From an uncultured Prevotellaceae bacterium (GTDB lineage Bacteria > Bacteroidota > Bacteroidia > Bacteroidales > Muribaculaceae): DNA of 32,962 nucleotides. The stretch is taken from contig CAMJZF010000019.1 in the NCBI GenBank assembly GCA_946410125.1, positions 1 through 32,962 on the forward strand, read 5' to 3'. The stretch's first letter is position 1. Each line of letters begins with the position of its first letter. Below the pieces are notes generated by a model. It was given only the letters and a program-made list of their open reading frames with translations. It had not been told where the DNA came from and made no database searches. The position numbers and the translations under genes are program-made. Positions 1 to 8,063 of this stretch are shown in pieces.

Positions 1-1897
1 GATAAATATAAGGAACTGAGAGTATTTCATCATATACTCCAAAGTTGGAATTAGTACCCACATAATAGAGGTTGCCGCTGTCGTCGGTGGCGAGGTCATT
101 GATGATGAGACCAGCATCGGTTCTCAACAGAGTCTTGTTCTTATAGACCTTGGTGCTCACCCAGTTATCGCAGTTATCGGTATTATTATCCCTAAAGGCC
201 GAAGTGTAGTACACATCATTGTCCTTGGTGACCCACATGTGAGGAATACCGGCTATGTAGCGGGTGGTACCAGATTTCGGGAACACGCAATATTTTTTTG
301 AAGCACCGGTAAGGCCATCTTTATAGGTGTTGAGGTATCCGCCACCGTGGACACCCGTTCCCTTGAGGATAACAGCAGTGCCCGAGGCATATTCTGTATA
401 GGAATTTGACACGTCTTTGCGCATCATCACAAAGGCAGTGCTGCCATGCACAATCACTTCGTTGGCACTGGTGTAGCTTGCTCGTCCGCTCAAGTACATG
501 CTCTTGTTCTCCCAGTTTCGCCACAAGATGGGCTTGTTGTCAGCGGTTTTACCTGCAACCCACACGGTGGGGTCCACCTTCACCTCGTAGATGTAGGTGC
601 AGTTGAGATTGTCCCTGGTCTTGAACTTGATGGTGAGAGTGGTGGTGCCTACTTTGTGGGCCGTGACATTCACCTGGGTGTTGTCATAGCCAATCTCGAG
701 GATTCCATTGGTCGACGAGGTGACGCTGGTCATTGTGCCTTTGTCGTCACTCGTATCGCCATTCCAGGGGCGGAAGATAATGTTAGTGCCCACGTTAATA
801 TTCACATCCTGCGCACTGGTGCTGCCAGCATTGAGTCGGTAGCTCTGCCGCTCGTCGTAGTTGTAGTATTGCATGTAGAGGTCGCGGTTCCAACCGTTTT
901 GCCAGGGCGAGTAGAGCGAAGTCAGGGAGCGGCCTTGACTGAGGTCGTCTTGCATGTAGTTCCACCAGTAGGCATATCCATTACTCTTGGCATAGTTGAG
1001 CGTGAGCCAGCCGTCAGTGCGAGTTCCTTTCTTCCACACACCGTATGCATGGCCGCGGTGCTGGCTATCGATGTCGATGACCGGCGCACGGCTGCTCGTC
1101 TGGAATGAGCCATAAGCATAGAAAGGCTGCCACCTAATCTGTGTGAGAGCATCGAGATGGGTCACACTGCCGTAGAAGTAGTCGCCTTCGTAGGCGGCAT
1201 TGACATCGACCCTCGAAACCCAATGATAAAGGATAATGTCGTTAATCTTGATATAAAACTTGCCGTTTTTGGGGATTACCGTGTAGTTGGCGGCACGGTT
1301 CACGCAAGCCACATCGCCCTTGAGTGGAATGTAGTCGTAATAGGAGTTGGCCAGGTCGGCATGCTGCACATAGGCTGCACACAGCGTGCCGCCAATTGTC
1401 TTGAAACCCTGCTTGTTGCTGCCCTGCACGTCTTGCAGTATCCACTTGCCGCCAGTGCGCACCATAGCATAAACGTTTTGGCACGCCTCAGAACTGGAGT
1501 AGTCGGGATCGACGGCGATAAAGATCACATCGCCATTAACCCACTGGTGATTGTAGTCGTCAGGGTTGTAATTGCTTTGGTTGTAAGGGATGAAATCCTG
1601 CATAGTGATTACGCTGCCGCCGGTTGTGATGGGGCCATTGAGCAATATGTCATATACGGCAGTGACATCGGCACTGGTCACATAACCGTCGCCGTTGATG
1701 TCGGAAGTGGCACGGTAGGTGTTGTTGATGCCTAACAGCACGTCGTAGATGGCTGTAACGTCGGCACTGGTCACATATTCATCTTGATTTACGTCACCCA
1801 CAAGTGTGCCCTCGTCAATGACATAGTCGCTGGTGTTCACCGCCATTGCACAAAGTGCAAAGGTCAATCCCAAAACAAATGTAACAATCCGTTTCAT
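1..1897 (-). CDS. Secreted protein with N-terminal dockerin-type repeats (3' end outside window)
   Basis: At least 632 codons are open from the ATG at 1897 to the left edge, where the gene continues. Residues 1-19 form a signal peptide (basic start, hydrophobic core, CAMA before the likely cut). Residues 34-57 and 65-88 are two copies of a dockerin type I F-hand: DVNQDEYVTSAD and DINGDGYVTSAD place D/N/D/D at loop positions 1, 3, 5 and 12, which is a calcium-binding pattern. About 100-330 is rich in W, Y and N. About 345-420 resembles a bacterial Ig-like (BIG2) strand pattern (VTAHKVGTTTLTIKF). The visible C-terminal part has propeller-like stretches (HMWVTKDNDVYYTS, INDLATDDSGNLYYVG). The role is unknown; a surface or extracellular scaffold or sensor is an inference. 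Dockerins usually lie at C-termini, so the N-terminal place is odd. It has its own promoter at 1935-1965. Confidence 0.85.
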   Translation of the reverse strand, partial: MKRIVTFVLGLTFALCAMAVNTSDYVIDEGTLVGDVNQDEYVTSADVTAIYDVLLGINNTYRATSDINGDGYVTSADVTAVYDILLNGPITTGGSVITMQDFIPYNQSNYNPDDYNHQWVNGDVIFIAVDPDYSSSEACQNVYAMVRTGGKWILQDVQGSNKQGFKTIGGTLCAAYVQHADLANSYYDYIPLKGDVACVNRAANYTVIPKNGKFYIKINDIILYHWVSRVDVNAAYEGDYFYGSVTHLDALTQIRWQPFYAYGSFQTSSRAPVIDIDSQHRGHAYGVWKKGTRTDGWLTLNYAKSNGYAYWWNYMQDDLSQGRSLTSLYSPWQNGWNRDLYMQYYNYDERQSYRLNAGSTSAQDVNINVGTNIIFRPWNGDTSDDKGTMTSVTSSTNGILEIGYDNTQVNVTAHKVGTTTLTIKFKTRDNLNCTYIYEVKVDPTVWVAGKTADNKPILWRNWENKSMYLSGRASYTSANEVIVHGSTAFVMMRKDVSNSYTEYASGTAVILKGTGVHGGGYLNTYKDGLTGASKKYCVFPKSGTTRYIAGIPHMWVTKDNDVYYTSAFRDNNTDNCDNWVSTKVYKNKTLLRTDAGLIINDLATDDSGNLYYVGTNSNFGVYDEILSVPYIY

Positions 1898-1934
1898 AAT
1901 ATGTGGTTTTTTAAGTTGTTCCTGTGGATTTTTG

Positions 1935-1965
1935 CAAAATTATCAAAAAATCAGTGGCAAAACAA
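1935..1965 (-). promoter_or_regulatory. Bacteroidota promoter of the dockerin-repeat gene
   Basis: On the minus strand TTG (1965-1963) is followed 20 bp later by TAATTTTG (1942-1935), an exact TAnnTTTG -7 element. The expected transcript start near 1928 leaves a leader of about 30 nt before the ATG at 1897. Confidence 0.75.
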
Positions 1966-2037
1966 GTTTTTTTGTTGCTTTTAGTGGAAATATATTATAA
2001 AATGCAACAAAAGATGCTTTTTTAGCACATGGTGGGT

Positions 2038-3864
2038 TTAAAACTTCTGCATGTCGACAAGGTGCTTGTAGGTGCCACCAAGGGCAATAAGCTCGTCGTG
2101 GCAGCCTTGTTCCACTACCTTGCCCTCGTGCATGACCACGATAAGGTCGGCATTCTTGATGGTCGACAGGCGATGGGCTATCACCAGTGTGGTGCGGCCG
2201 TGCATGAGGTTGTCGAGTGCCTCCTGAACGAGGTGCTCGCTCTCGGTGTCGAGTGCCGAGGTTGCCTCGTCAAGGATGAGGATGGGCGGGTTCTTGAGGA
2301 TGGCTCGCGCAATGCTAATGCGCTGGCGCTGGCCGCCCGAGAGCTTGCAGCCACGGTCGCCAATGTTGGTGTCGAAGCCCTGTTCGGTTGCCATGATAAA
2401 GTCGTAGGCGTTGGCAATGCGAGCAGCCTGCTCCACCTGGTCGCGCGTGGCGTTCTCCACGCCAAAGGCAATGTTGTTGTAGAACGAGTCGTTAAAGAGT
2501 ATCGCCTCCTGGTTCACGTTGCCCATCAGTCCTCGCAGGTCGGCGACGCGGTAGTTGCGCAGGTCCACTCCATCAATTGTGATGCAACCCTCGTTCACGT
2601 CGTAGAAGCGTGGCAGCAGGTCGGCGATGGTGGTCTTGCCCGAGCCGCTCTGTCCCACGAGGGCGACAGTCTTGCCGCAGGGAATGTCGATGGTCACGTC
2701 GTCGATTACCCAAGCGTCCTCGTAGCGGAAACGCACGTTCCTGTACTTGATGCCTTGCTTGAATTCTTTAAGTTCGGCTGGGTGCTCAGGGTCAGTGATA
2801 GGGTTCTCGGCATTCATTATCTTGTCGATGCGCTGCATCGAGGCAAGGCCGCGCTGGATGTTGTAGCTGGCTTTGGAGAAGTCCTTGGCTGGGTTGATAA
2901 TGCTGTAGAAGATTACCATGTAGTAGATGAACTTGGGAGCGGTGATTGCGCTTGTGCCGCCAAGAATAAGCGTGCCGCCAAACCATAGCACGATGGCTAT
3001 GGTGGCAGTGCCCAAGAACTCGCTCATGGGGTGGGCGAGCTCATAGCGGCGGTTCATGCGTCGCGAGATGTTGCGGTATTTCTCGTTCTCGCCGGCAAAG
3101 CGGTTCATCACTTTGCCCTCGGCATTGAAGGCCTTGATGATGCGCAGGCCGCCAATGGTTTCCTCAATGTTCGACATAATGGTGCCAAGCTGGTTCTGCT
3201 GCTCGAGCGACACGCGCTTGAGGTATTTTCCCACACGCCCCATCACCAGGCCTGCAATGGGCAGCAACACAAACACAAATAGTGTCAGCTGCCAGCTCAC
3301 GAAGAGCATCATTGCCAGGCACACCACTATCATGATGGGATTCTTGAACATCATGTCGAGCGACATCATCACCGAGTTCTCGACCTCGGTAACGTCGCCG
3401 CTCATGCGTGCCATCACGTCGCCCTTGCGCTCGCTCGAGAAGAAACCGATGGGCAGCGACACCATTTTGTTGTAAATCATGGCTCGCAGGTCTCGCACAA
3501 CGCCCGTGCGCAACGAAATCATGAAGTAGGCGGCCATGTAGGCAGCACCGGTCTTGAGGCCCGTCATTACCACAAGGGCAGCGGCAATGCATGCCAGCGC
3601 GGTGCTCTTGCCGCTGGTGGCGATGATGGTCTGCACGTAGTAGTAGAAGTTGTTGACCACCACCTTGTCGATGCTTGCCGAGCCCCATGGAGTGTAGCTG
3701 TAGGTTGCCGTGTTGATGCCGAAGAGCATCTCTAAGATGGGTATGATCAAGGCAAAGGAGAACAATGTGAGAAGCGCGGCGAGAATGTTGAAGATGACAT
3801 TCATCACCAGCTGCTTCTTATAGGGTGGCACAAACCGCCTCAATATCTTGAAAAAACCGTTCAT
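2038..3864 (-). CDS. ABC exporter, fused permease and ATPase (MsbA/MdlB-like)
   Basis: 608 aa, the usual length of a half-size type IV ABC exporter. The membrane domain spans about residues 18-345 with helices near 18-48, 85-117, 175-210, 283-303 and 312-325. The nucleotide-binding domain follows (about 370-608): Walker A GQSGSGKT at 404-411, signature LSGGQ at 508-512, Walker B ILILDE at 528-533, D-loop SALD and switch His564 (VIAHRLS). All ATPase residues are intact, so it should work as a homodimer in the inner membrane. Lipid, lipid A-core or drug export are the family's known substrates; which one applies cannot be read from sequence. It lies 99 bp downstream of the CofE-like gene in the same direction, with a terminator-like hairpin between them, and no clear promoter of its own was found. 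Confidence 0.93.
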   Translation of the reverse strand: MNGFFKILRRFVPPYKKQLVMNVIFNILAALLTLFSFALIIPILEMLFGINTATYSYTPWGSASIDKVVVNNFYYYVQTIIATSGKSTALACIAAALVVMTGLKTGAAYMAAYFMISLRTGVVRDLRAMIYNKMVSLPIGFFSSERKGDVMARMSGDVTEVENSVMMSLDMMFKNPIMIVVCLAMMLFVSWQLTLFVFVLLPIAGLVMGRVGKYLKRVSLEQQNQLGTIMSNIEETIGGLRIIKAFNAEGKVMNRFAGENEKYRNISRRMNRRYELAHPMSEFLGTATIAIVLWFGGTLILGGTSAITAPKFIYYMVIFYSIINPAKDFSKASYNIQRGLASMQRIDKIMNAENPITDPEHPAELKEFKQGIKYRNVRFRYEDAWVIDDVTIDIPCGKTVALVGQSGSGKTTIADLLPRFYDVNEGCITIDGVDLRNYRVADLRGLMGNVNQEAILFNDSFYNNIAFGVENATRDQVEQAARIANAYDFIMATEQGFDTNIGDRGCKLSGGQRQRISIARAILKNPPILILDEATSALDTESEHLVQEALDNLMHGRTTLVIAHRLSTIKNADLIVVMHEGKVVEQGCHDELIALGGTYKHLVDMQKF

Positions 3865-3888
3865 TAATAGCTTGAAATCTCTTTGTAG

Positions 3889-3947
3889 AAAAATATTACC
3901 GCCACATCACAAGGGGGACATTTCCTCTTTTAAGGGTGGCGGTAATA
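3889..3947 (-). terminator. Terminator-like hairpin after the CofE-like gene
   Basis: A 12-bp perfect stem (3894-3905 with 3936-3947, arms TATTACCGCCAC/GTGGCGGTAATA) closes a 30-nt loop. On the minus strand it is followed by five T at 3893-3889. It lies between the CofE-like gene and the ABC exporter, so it may stop or attenuate transcription into the exporter. Confidence 0.65.
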
Positions 3948-3963
3948 GATGCTTTAGGGGGTG

Positions 3964-4656
3964 TTAGGCTTTTCTCACCACAGCGACGGGAGTCTGCTGG
4001 CTGTTCTGACCCAGTGGGTTGTCCTTGAACAAGGCGCACAGGAACTTGTCGTTGAGCTCCTTGCTCGACTTGCCCAGGATGTGGGCGCCAATGTCGTTGG
4101 CATCGATGATGATAACCTCGTTGCCAAGGCGCTGCTTCATCTCGCGGGCTACCTGATGTGGCTTGTCGGGAGCCTTCTTGGCATAGCCGTTGTAGGGTGG
4201 GATAACTCCGTCGGCAGGACCGTCGATGGCACGTGCGCGATAGCCACACACCTTATAGAAAGCGCCGCGAATGCCAAAGGGCTTGGTTACGGCAGCTGCC
4301 ACACACCCCAGGAACAGGCGTGGCAGACCCACGTCTTCCAGAGCGAGCTGCATGGTGTAAGGACTGCTGATGCCAATGCCGTGAGGTGATTTGTAAACAA
4401 ACTTCACGAGGAACTTGGCGAGCCAGCTTGGATTCATCTCGCTGATGGGATAGGCACGGCCTTGCGAGATGGCGACGATTTTCTCGCTTACAAAAATCAT
4501 GTCGCCTGGCTGGCGCACTTCTTTAGTATACTCGTCAAGTACATCACCCAGGTTGTCATCCTTGGTTACCAGCTTGGTCTTGCAAGGAATGCGCATATAT
4601 TCTACACCGTCAACTGTAATGTTGAGTTGTTTGCCTTCGTTAGCTTTAATCTCCAT
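3964..4656 (-). CDS. CofE-like gamma-glutamyl ligase family protein (F420-0 ligase fold)
   Basis: 230 aa, close to the length of the CofE core domain. The start region (MEIKANEGKQLNITVDGVEYMRIPCKT) and the stretch RQPGDMIFVSEKIVAISQGR (about residues 48-67) match the F420-0:L-glutamate ligase family, in which this region helps bind metal and nucleotide. ADGVIPPY and the VIIIDANDIGAHILG segment (about 185-199) are also family-like. True CofE adds glutamate to coenzyme F420-0 using GTP. Bacteroidales are not known to make F420 and no F420 genes are here, so the real substrate is probably another amide or peptide acceptor. It is expressed from its own promoter (4704-4735), back to back with the zinc-ribbon gene. 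Confidence 0.8.
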   Translation of the reverse strand: MEIKANEGKQLNITVDGVEYMRIPCKTKLVTKDDNLGDVLDEYTKEVRQPGDMIFVSEKIVAISQGRAYPISEMNPSWLAKFLVKFVYKSPHGIGISSPYTMQLALEDVGLPRLFLGCVAAAVTKPFGIRGAFYKVCGYRARAIDGPADGVIPPYNGYAKKAPDKPHQVAREMKQRLGNEVIIIDANDIGAHILGKSSKELNDKFLCALFKDNPLGQNSQQTPVAVVRKA

Positions 4657-4703
4657 AATGAATGTTTTTTATTGTCGTTCTTTTTGTATCTTTTTTTCGC
4701 TGA

Positions 4704-4735
4704 CAAAAGTAATTATTATTACTTAAAAATACAAA
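4704..4735 (-). promoter_or_regulatory. Promoter of the CofE-like gene
   Basis: Minus strand TTTG (4735-4732), 20 bp, then TACTTTTG (4711-4704), an exact TAnnTTTG. The predicted leader is about 40 nt to the ATG at 4656. Confidence 0.72.
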
Positions 4736-4783
4736 TATAAGTAAGTTTAGTTCGGCTCGATAATATTTTTTTAATCAAAATTA

Positions 4784-4814
4784 TTGCGTATTTGTAACAA
4801 AACTTGTACTTTTG
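4784..4814 (+). promoter_or_regulatory. Promoter of the zinc-ribbon gene
   Basis: TTG at 4784-4786, a 20-bp spacer, then TACTTTTG at 4807-4814. It is divergent from the promoter at 4704-4735; the two do not overlap. The leader to the ATG at 4847 is about 26 nt. Confidence 0.72.
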
Positions 4815-4846
4815 TCCATTAGCTTTAGGTAATAATTAATAGAATA

Positions 4847-5428
4847 ATGTTGTTTGAATGTCCGCAATGTGGCAAGGTTATTGAAATGACGCTCGAAGAA
4901 CTCGCTTTGAGCAGGAAAGTTGTGGTGTGTCCGCAATGCCTTAACGAGTTCTTGGCTCAGGATGTCGACATCCCGGTGTCGATGCTCAGGACGAGTGTTG
5001 CCTCCAAGAGCACGCAAAAGCAGCTCTATTGCCACAGCTGTGGCGAGTCGTTGCCAGTGGCGGGGCTCAAGTTTTGTCCGTATTGTGGGGCTCCGCAAAA
5101 TCTTGCCGCGGTAGCCGCGTCGGAGGAGAAAAAAGTCATTGCCCAGGAGACTCAGCCAAGCACTCAGGCAATGGGCGACAATAGCCTTAAGAGCAACGAG
5201 GACAAAGCTGTGGTAGAGGATGATGCCTACGACATAATGTCGCATCTTCCACTCATCAGGCCACTGCCACGGTTGAGGAGCAAGCGCGAGGTGATGGGGT
5301 CGCCGCTCACAAGGGCTATTTGCTACATTCTCATCGTTATTCTTATTGTTATCTTTGTCTTTATCCTTTACCTCTCCAACTTTGATGAGGACGGCACGGT
5401 GGCACGCTCAATAGGGATTAACATATAG
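4847..5428 (+). CDS. Zinc-ribbon protein with C-terminal membrane anchor
   Basis: 193 aa. Residues 5-31 form an MJ0042-like zinc ribbon (CPQC at 5-8, CPQC at 28-31). Residues 62-80 form a second ribbon (CHSC at 62-65, CPYC at 77-80). A polar linker rich in S, E, K and Q covers about 90-150. One strongly hydrophobic helix at about 153-176 (ILIVILIVIFVFILYL) is followed by a short acidic tail. The layout suggests a tail-anchored inner-membrane protein with both ribbons in the cytoplasm. Ribbons like these may bind nucleic acid or protein; nothing here says which. It is a single-gene unit: own promoter upstream and terminator at 5512-5535. Confidence 0.82.
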   Translation: MLFECPQCGKVIEMTLEELALSRKVVVCPQCLNEFLAQDVDIPVSMLRTSVASKSTQKQLYCHSCGESLPVAGLKFCPYCGAPQNLAAVAASEEKKVIAQETQPSTQAMGDNSLKSNEDKAVVEDDAYDIMSHLPLIRPLPRLRSKREVMGSPLTRAICYILIVILIVIFVFILYLSNFDEDGTVARSIGINI

Positions 5429-5511
5429 AGTGGAGTGAAATAAACACCCCTAATAGGGTTGCCTAATGACCGATTAGGGATAGAAGAAGAGAGTGAAGAT
5501 TTGAGATACCG

Positions 5512-5535
5512 AAGCTGCTGCAAGGCAGCTTTTTT
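5512..5535 (+). terminator. Intrinsic terminator of the zinc-ribbon gene
   Basis: A 7-bp stem AAGCTGC/GCAGCTT with a 6-nt loop, running into a T6 tract on the plus strand. It ends the single-gene unit 84 nt after the stop codon. Confidence 0.75.
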
Positions 5536-5588
5536 CATGTCGTCTCAAGAAATCATCCATCTCTCCTCAAACTTATCTTCTATAAAAA

Positions 5589-6902
5589 TTATTTTTGCCT
5601 GAAGAACAGGTTGATAGGCGTGCCGCAGAAGTCCCACTTCTCGCGTATTTTGTTTTCGAGATAACGCTTGTAGGGGTCTTTTATCCATTGCGGCAGATTG
5701 CAGAAGAATACAAACGAAGGCACTCTCGCTTCCTTGAGCATGGTGATATACTTGATTTTTATGAACTTGCTCTTGGTTGCTGGTGGTGGCACCGCGGCAA
5801 TAGCTTCCTGAAGAACATTGTTGACTTGAGAAGTAGAAATCACGGTCTTGCGCTTTTTGTAGACCGCAATGGCCTCTTCAAGCACCTTGAGGATGCGTTG
5901 CTTGGTGAGTGCCGAGCCAAAGATGATGGGGAAGTCGGTAAAGGGGGCAAAGCGTTCGCGTATGGTATTCTCCATGTAGGTGATTGCCTGTTGCGATTTC
6001 TGTTGTACAACATCCCACTTGTTGACGAGAACCACAAGTCCCTTGCGGTTCTTCTCGATGATGGAGAAGATGTTCACGTCCTGCGACTCGATGCCTCGGG
6101 TGGCGTCAATGATAAGGATGCACACATCGCTGTTCTCAATGGCGCGGATGCTGCGCAACACCGAGTAATACTCGATGTCCTCGTTAACCTTGTTCTTCTT
6201 GCGAATTCCAGCGGTGTCAACAAGATAGAAGTCAAATCCAAACTTGTTGTATCGCGAGTAGATGCTGTCGCGCGTGGTGCCGGCGATGTCGGTAACGATG
6301 TTGCGCTCCTCATCCATGAGTGAGTTCACGAGCGACGACTTGCCAGCATTGGGTCTTCCCACAATGGCAAAGCGTGGCAATTCCTCTTCGGGCTGGTCGT
6401 TGCTCTTCTTGGGCATGAGGCGATAGACCTCGTCAAGAAGGTCGCCCGTGCCGGTGCCGTTGATTGCCGAGATGGCAAATGGCTGGCCAAGTCCCAGCGC
6501 ATAGAACTCGCTCTCGCCGTAATATCCCTGATTGTTGTCGTCCTTGTTGACAACTACCACAACAGGCTTCTTGCCACGTCGCAGGATTTGTGCCACGTGG
6601 TCGTCGAGGTCGGTGATGCCGGTCTTTATGTCTACCATAAAGAGGATTACGTCGGCCTCCTCAATTGCGAGATATACCTGCTTGTTGATTTCGCTCTCAA
6701 ACACGTCGTCGCTGCCCTCGACCCATCCGCCGGTGTCGACAACGCTCATTTCCATGCCGTTCCACTCCATGATGCCATATTGGCGGTCGCGGGTGGTGCC
6801 ACTGGTGTCGTTCACGATGGCGGCACGTGTCTTGGTCAGGCGGTTAAAGAGGGTGGACTTGCCCACATTTGGGCGTCCTACTATTGCTACTAATCGTCCC
6901 AT
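5589..6902 (-). CDS. der: Ribosome-assembly GTPase Der (EngA)
   Basis: 437 aa, the standard Der length. There are two tandem GTPase domains: G1 GRPNVGKS at 9-16 with DTGG at 56-59 and NKDD at 119-122, then a second G1 GRPNAGKS at 182-189 with DTAG and NKWD. A KH-like C-terminal domain follows (about 350-437). Der binds the 50S subunit late in its assembly and is essential in most bacteria. It is the last gene of the run that begins with DUF177 and lies 98 bp after era, a gap filled by a 10-bp-period repeat array. No promoter was found in that gap, so it is probably read from upstream. Confidence 0.97.
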   Translation of the reverse strand: MGRLVAIVGRPNVGKSTLFNRLTKTRAAIVNDTSGTTRDRQYGIMEWNGMEMSVVDTGGWVEGSDDVFESEINKQVYLAIEEADVILFMVDIKTGITDLDDHVAQILRRGKKPVVVVVNKDDNNQGYYGESEFYALGLGQPFAISAINGTGTGDLLDEVYRLMPKKSNDQPEEELPRFAIVGRPNAGKSSLVNSLMDEERNIVTDIAGTTRDSIYSRYNKFGFDFYLVDTAGIRKKNKVNEDIEYYSVLRSIRAIENSDVCILIIDATRGIESQDVNIFSIIEKNRKGLVVLVNKWDVVQQKSQQAITYMENTIRERFAPFTDFPIIFGSALTKQRILKVLEEAIAVYKKRKTVISTSQVNNVLQEAIAAVPPPATKSKFIKIKYITMLKEARVPSFVFFCNLPQWIKDPYKRYLENKIREKWDFCGTPINLFFRQK

Positions 6903-6937
6903 ATTTATCGTTGTTATTCTTTATGTTTTTTCTTAAT

Positions 6938-7005
6938 TATTCCAGCTATTCCCAGTTATTCCAGCCACTCTTAGCTATTCATAGCTATTCTTAGCCACTC
7001 CTATT
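6938..7005 (-). repeat. 10-bp-period tandem array between era and der
   Basis: About seven degenerate units of the form TAGCYAYTCY as read on plus (TTAGCTATTC, ATAGCTATTC, TTAGCCACTC). The era stop codon (7001-7003) lies inside the array. In the direction of transcription the units read GAATAGCTAA. It belongs to the same family as the arrays at 18471, 19236 and 22311. Confidence 0.75.
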
Positions 7006-7885
7006 CAATATATCCAAATTGCCGCAGCTTGTTCTCCTGGTTGCGCCAGTCTTTCTCCACCTTGACATATAGTTCAAGATACACACGTTTCTCAAAGAAT
7101 TTCTCTATGTCTTTGCGGGCTTCGATGCCCACATGCTTGAGTTTCTTGCCTTGATGCCCAATGATGATACCCTTCTGGCTGTCACGCTCAACGTAGATTA
7201 CCGCCATGATGTGGATCGACTTGTCGTCTTCGGTAAACTTCTCCACTATGACCTGTGTGGCATAGGGCACTTCCTTGTCGTAGGTGAGGAGGATCTTCTC
7301 GCGCACAATCTCGGTGACAAAGAATCGTGAATTGCGGTCGGTGAGGGCGTCCTTGCCAAAGTAGGGAGGGCTCTCGGGCAGCAGTTCCACGATGCGCTGC
7401 ATGATGTTGTCGACGTTGAACTTGTGCAATGCGCTGGTGGGGTAGATTTCGGCTTGAGGCAACAGCTCTTTCCACTGAGCAACAAGTTTTTCCAGCTCCT
7501 GTTGCCCGCCTTGAAGCAGGTCAATCTTGTTGATGACAAGCAGCACAGGAATTTTCTCTTTAGCCACCTTGTCGAGGAAATCTTGGTTCTTGGTTGGAGT
7601 TTCTACAACGTCGGTGACGTAGAGAAGGATGTCGGCGTCGATGAGTGCTCCTCGTGAGAAGTCGAGCATCGACTCCTGAAGCTTGAACTTTGGTTTTAGC
7701 ACTCCAGGGGTGTCGCTGAAAACAATCTGATAGTCATCGCCGTTTACGATGCCCATGATGCGGTGGCGGGTAGTCTGCGACTTGCTGGTGATAATGGAGA
7801 GTCGTTCTCCCACCAGCAGGTTGCTTAACGTTGACTTTCCAACGTTGGGGTTGCCTACTATGTTTACAAATCCAGCTCGGTGCAC
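7001..7885 (-). CDS. era: GTPase Era, 16S rRNA-binding
   Basis: 294 aa, the usual length. G1 GNPNVGKS is at 11-18, DTPG at 58-61 and NKID at 119-122. The C-terminal KH domain carries GIIIGHQGKKLK (near 240-250), which binds the 3' end of 16S rRNA during 30S assembly. The start is GTG at 7885: an in-frame TAA lies three codons upstream, and the resulting N-terminus MHRAGFVNIVGNPNVGKS matches the family exactly. It lies between fabH and der. A strong hairpin with a T run sits upstream (7985-8042), so era may get only part of the upstream transcription. Confidence 0.97.
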   Translation of the reverse strand: MHRAGFVNIVGNPNVGKSTLSNLLVGERLSIITSKSQTTRHRIMGIVNGDDYQIVFSDTPGVLKPKFKLQESMLDFSRGALIDADILLYVTDVVETPTKNQDFLDKVAKEKIPVLLVINKIDLLQGGQQELEKLVAQWKELLPQAEIYPTSALHKFNVDNIMQRIVELLPESPPYFGKDALTDRNSRFFVTEIVREKILLTYDKEVPYATQVIVEKFTEDDKSIHIMAVIYVERDSQKGIIIGHQGKKLKHVGIEARKDIEKFFEKRVYLELYVKVEKDWRNQENKLRQFGYIE

Positions 7886-7984
7886 GGTTTTTTAGTGTTA
7901 AGTTATAAAAGTTGTGTGTTAAGTGTGTTGATAATGATCTGCTTCTTCGGCACGGTGTATGGCACGATTCTGCATTATACATTT

Positions 7985-8042
7985 AAAAAATGCCCCTCTA
8001 CACTCTCTCTTGTGTTTGTTCAAGAGTGTACAGGCGCATTTT
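7985..8042 (-). terminator. Long hairpin with T run between fabH and era
   Basis: Arms 7987-8012 and 8021-8042 pair imperfectly: AAAATGC/GCATTTT at the base, TACACTCT/AGAGTGTA or CTCTTG/CAAGAG near the loop. On the minus strand the hairpin runs into T6 at 7990-7985. It looks like an intrinsic terminator or attenuator inside the fabH-era gap. Confidence 0.6.
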
Positions 8043-8063
8043 CTGATGACTTTCGTCAGGGCT

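Noticed and set aside
446-1735. Plus-strand frames at the left edge
   Set aside because: They are shadows of the minus-strand dockerin-repeat gene, which is open through the window edge and has a signal peptide and promoter.
3964-4656. True coenzyme F420 pathway enzyme
   Set aside because: No other F420 gene is in the window and the order is not known to make F420, so only family membership is claimed.
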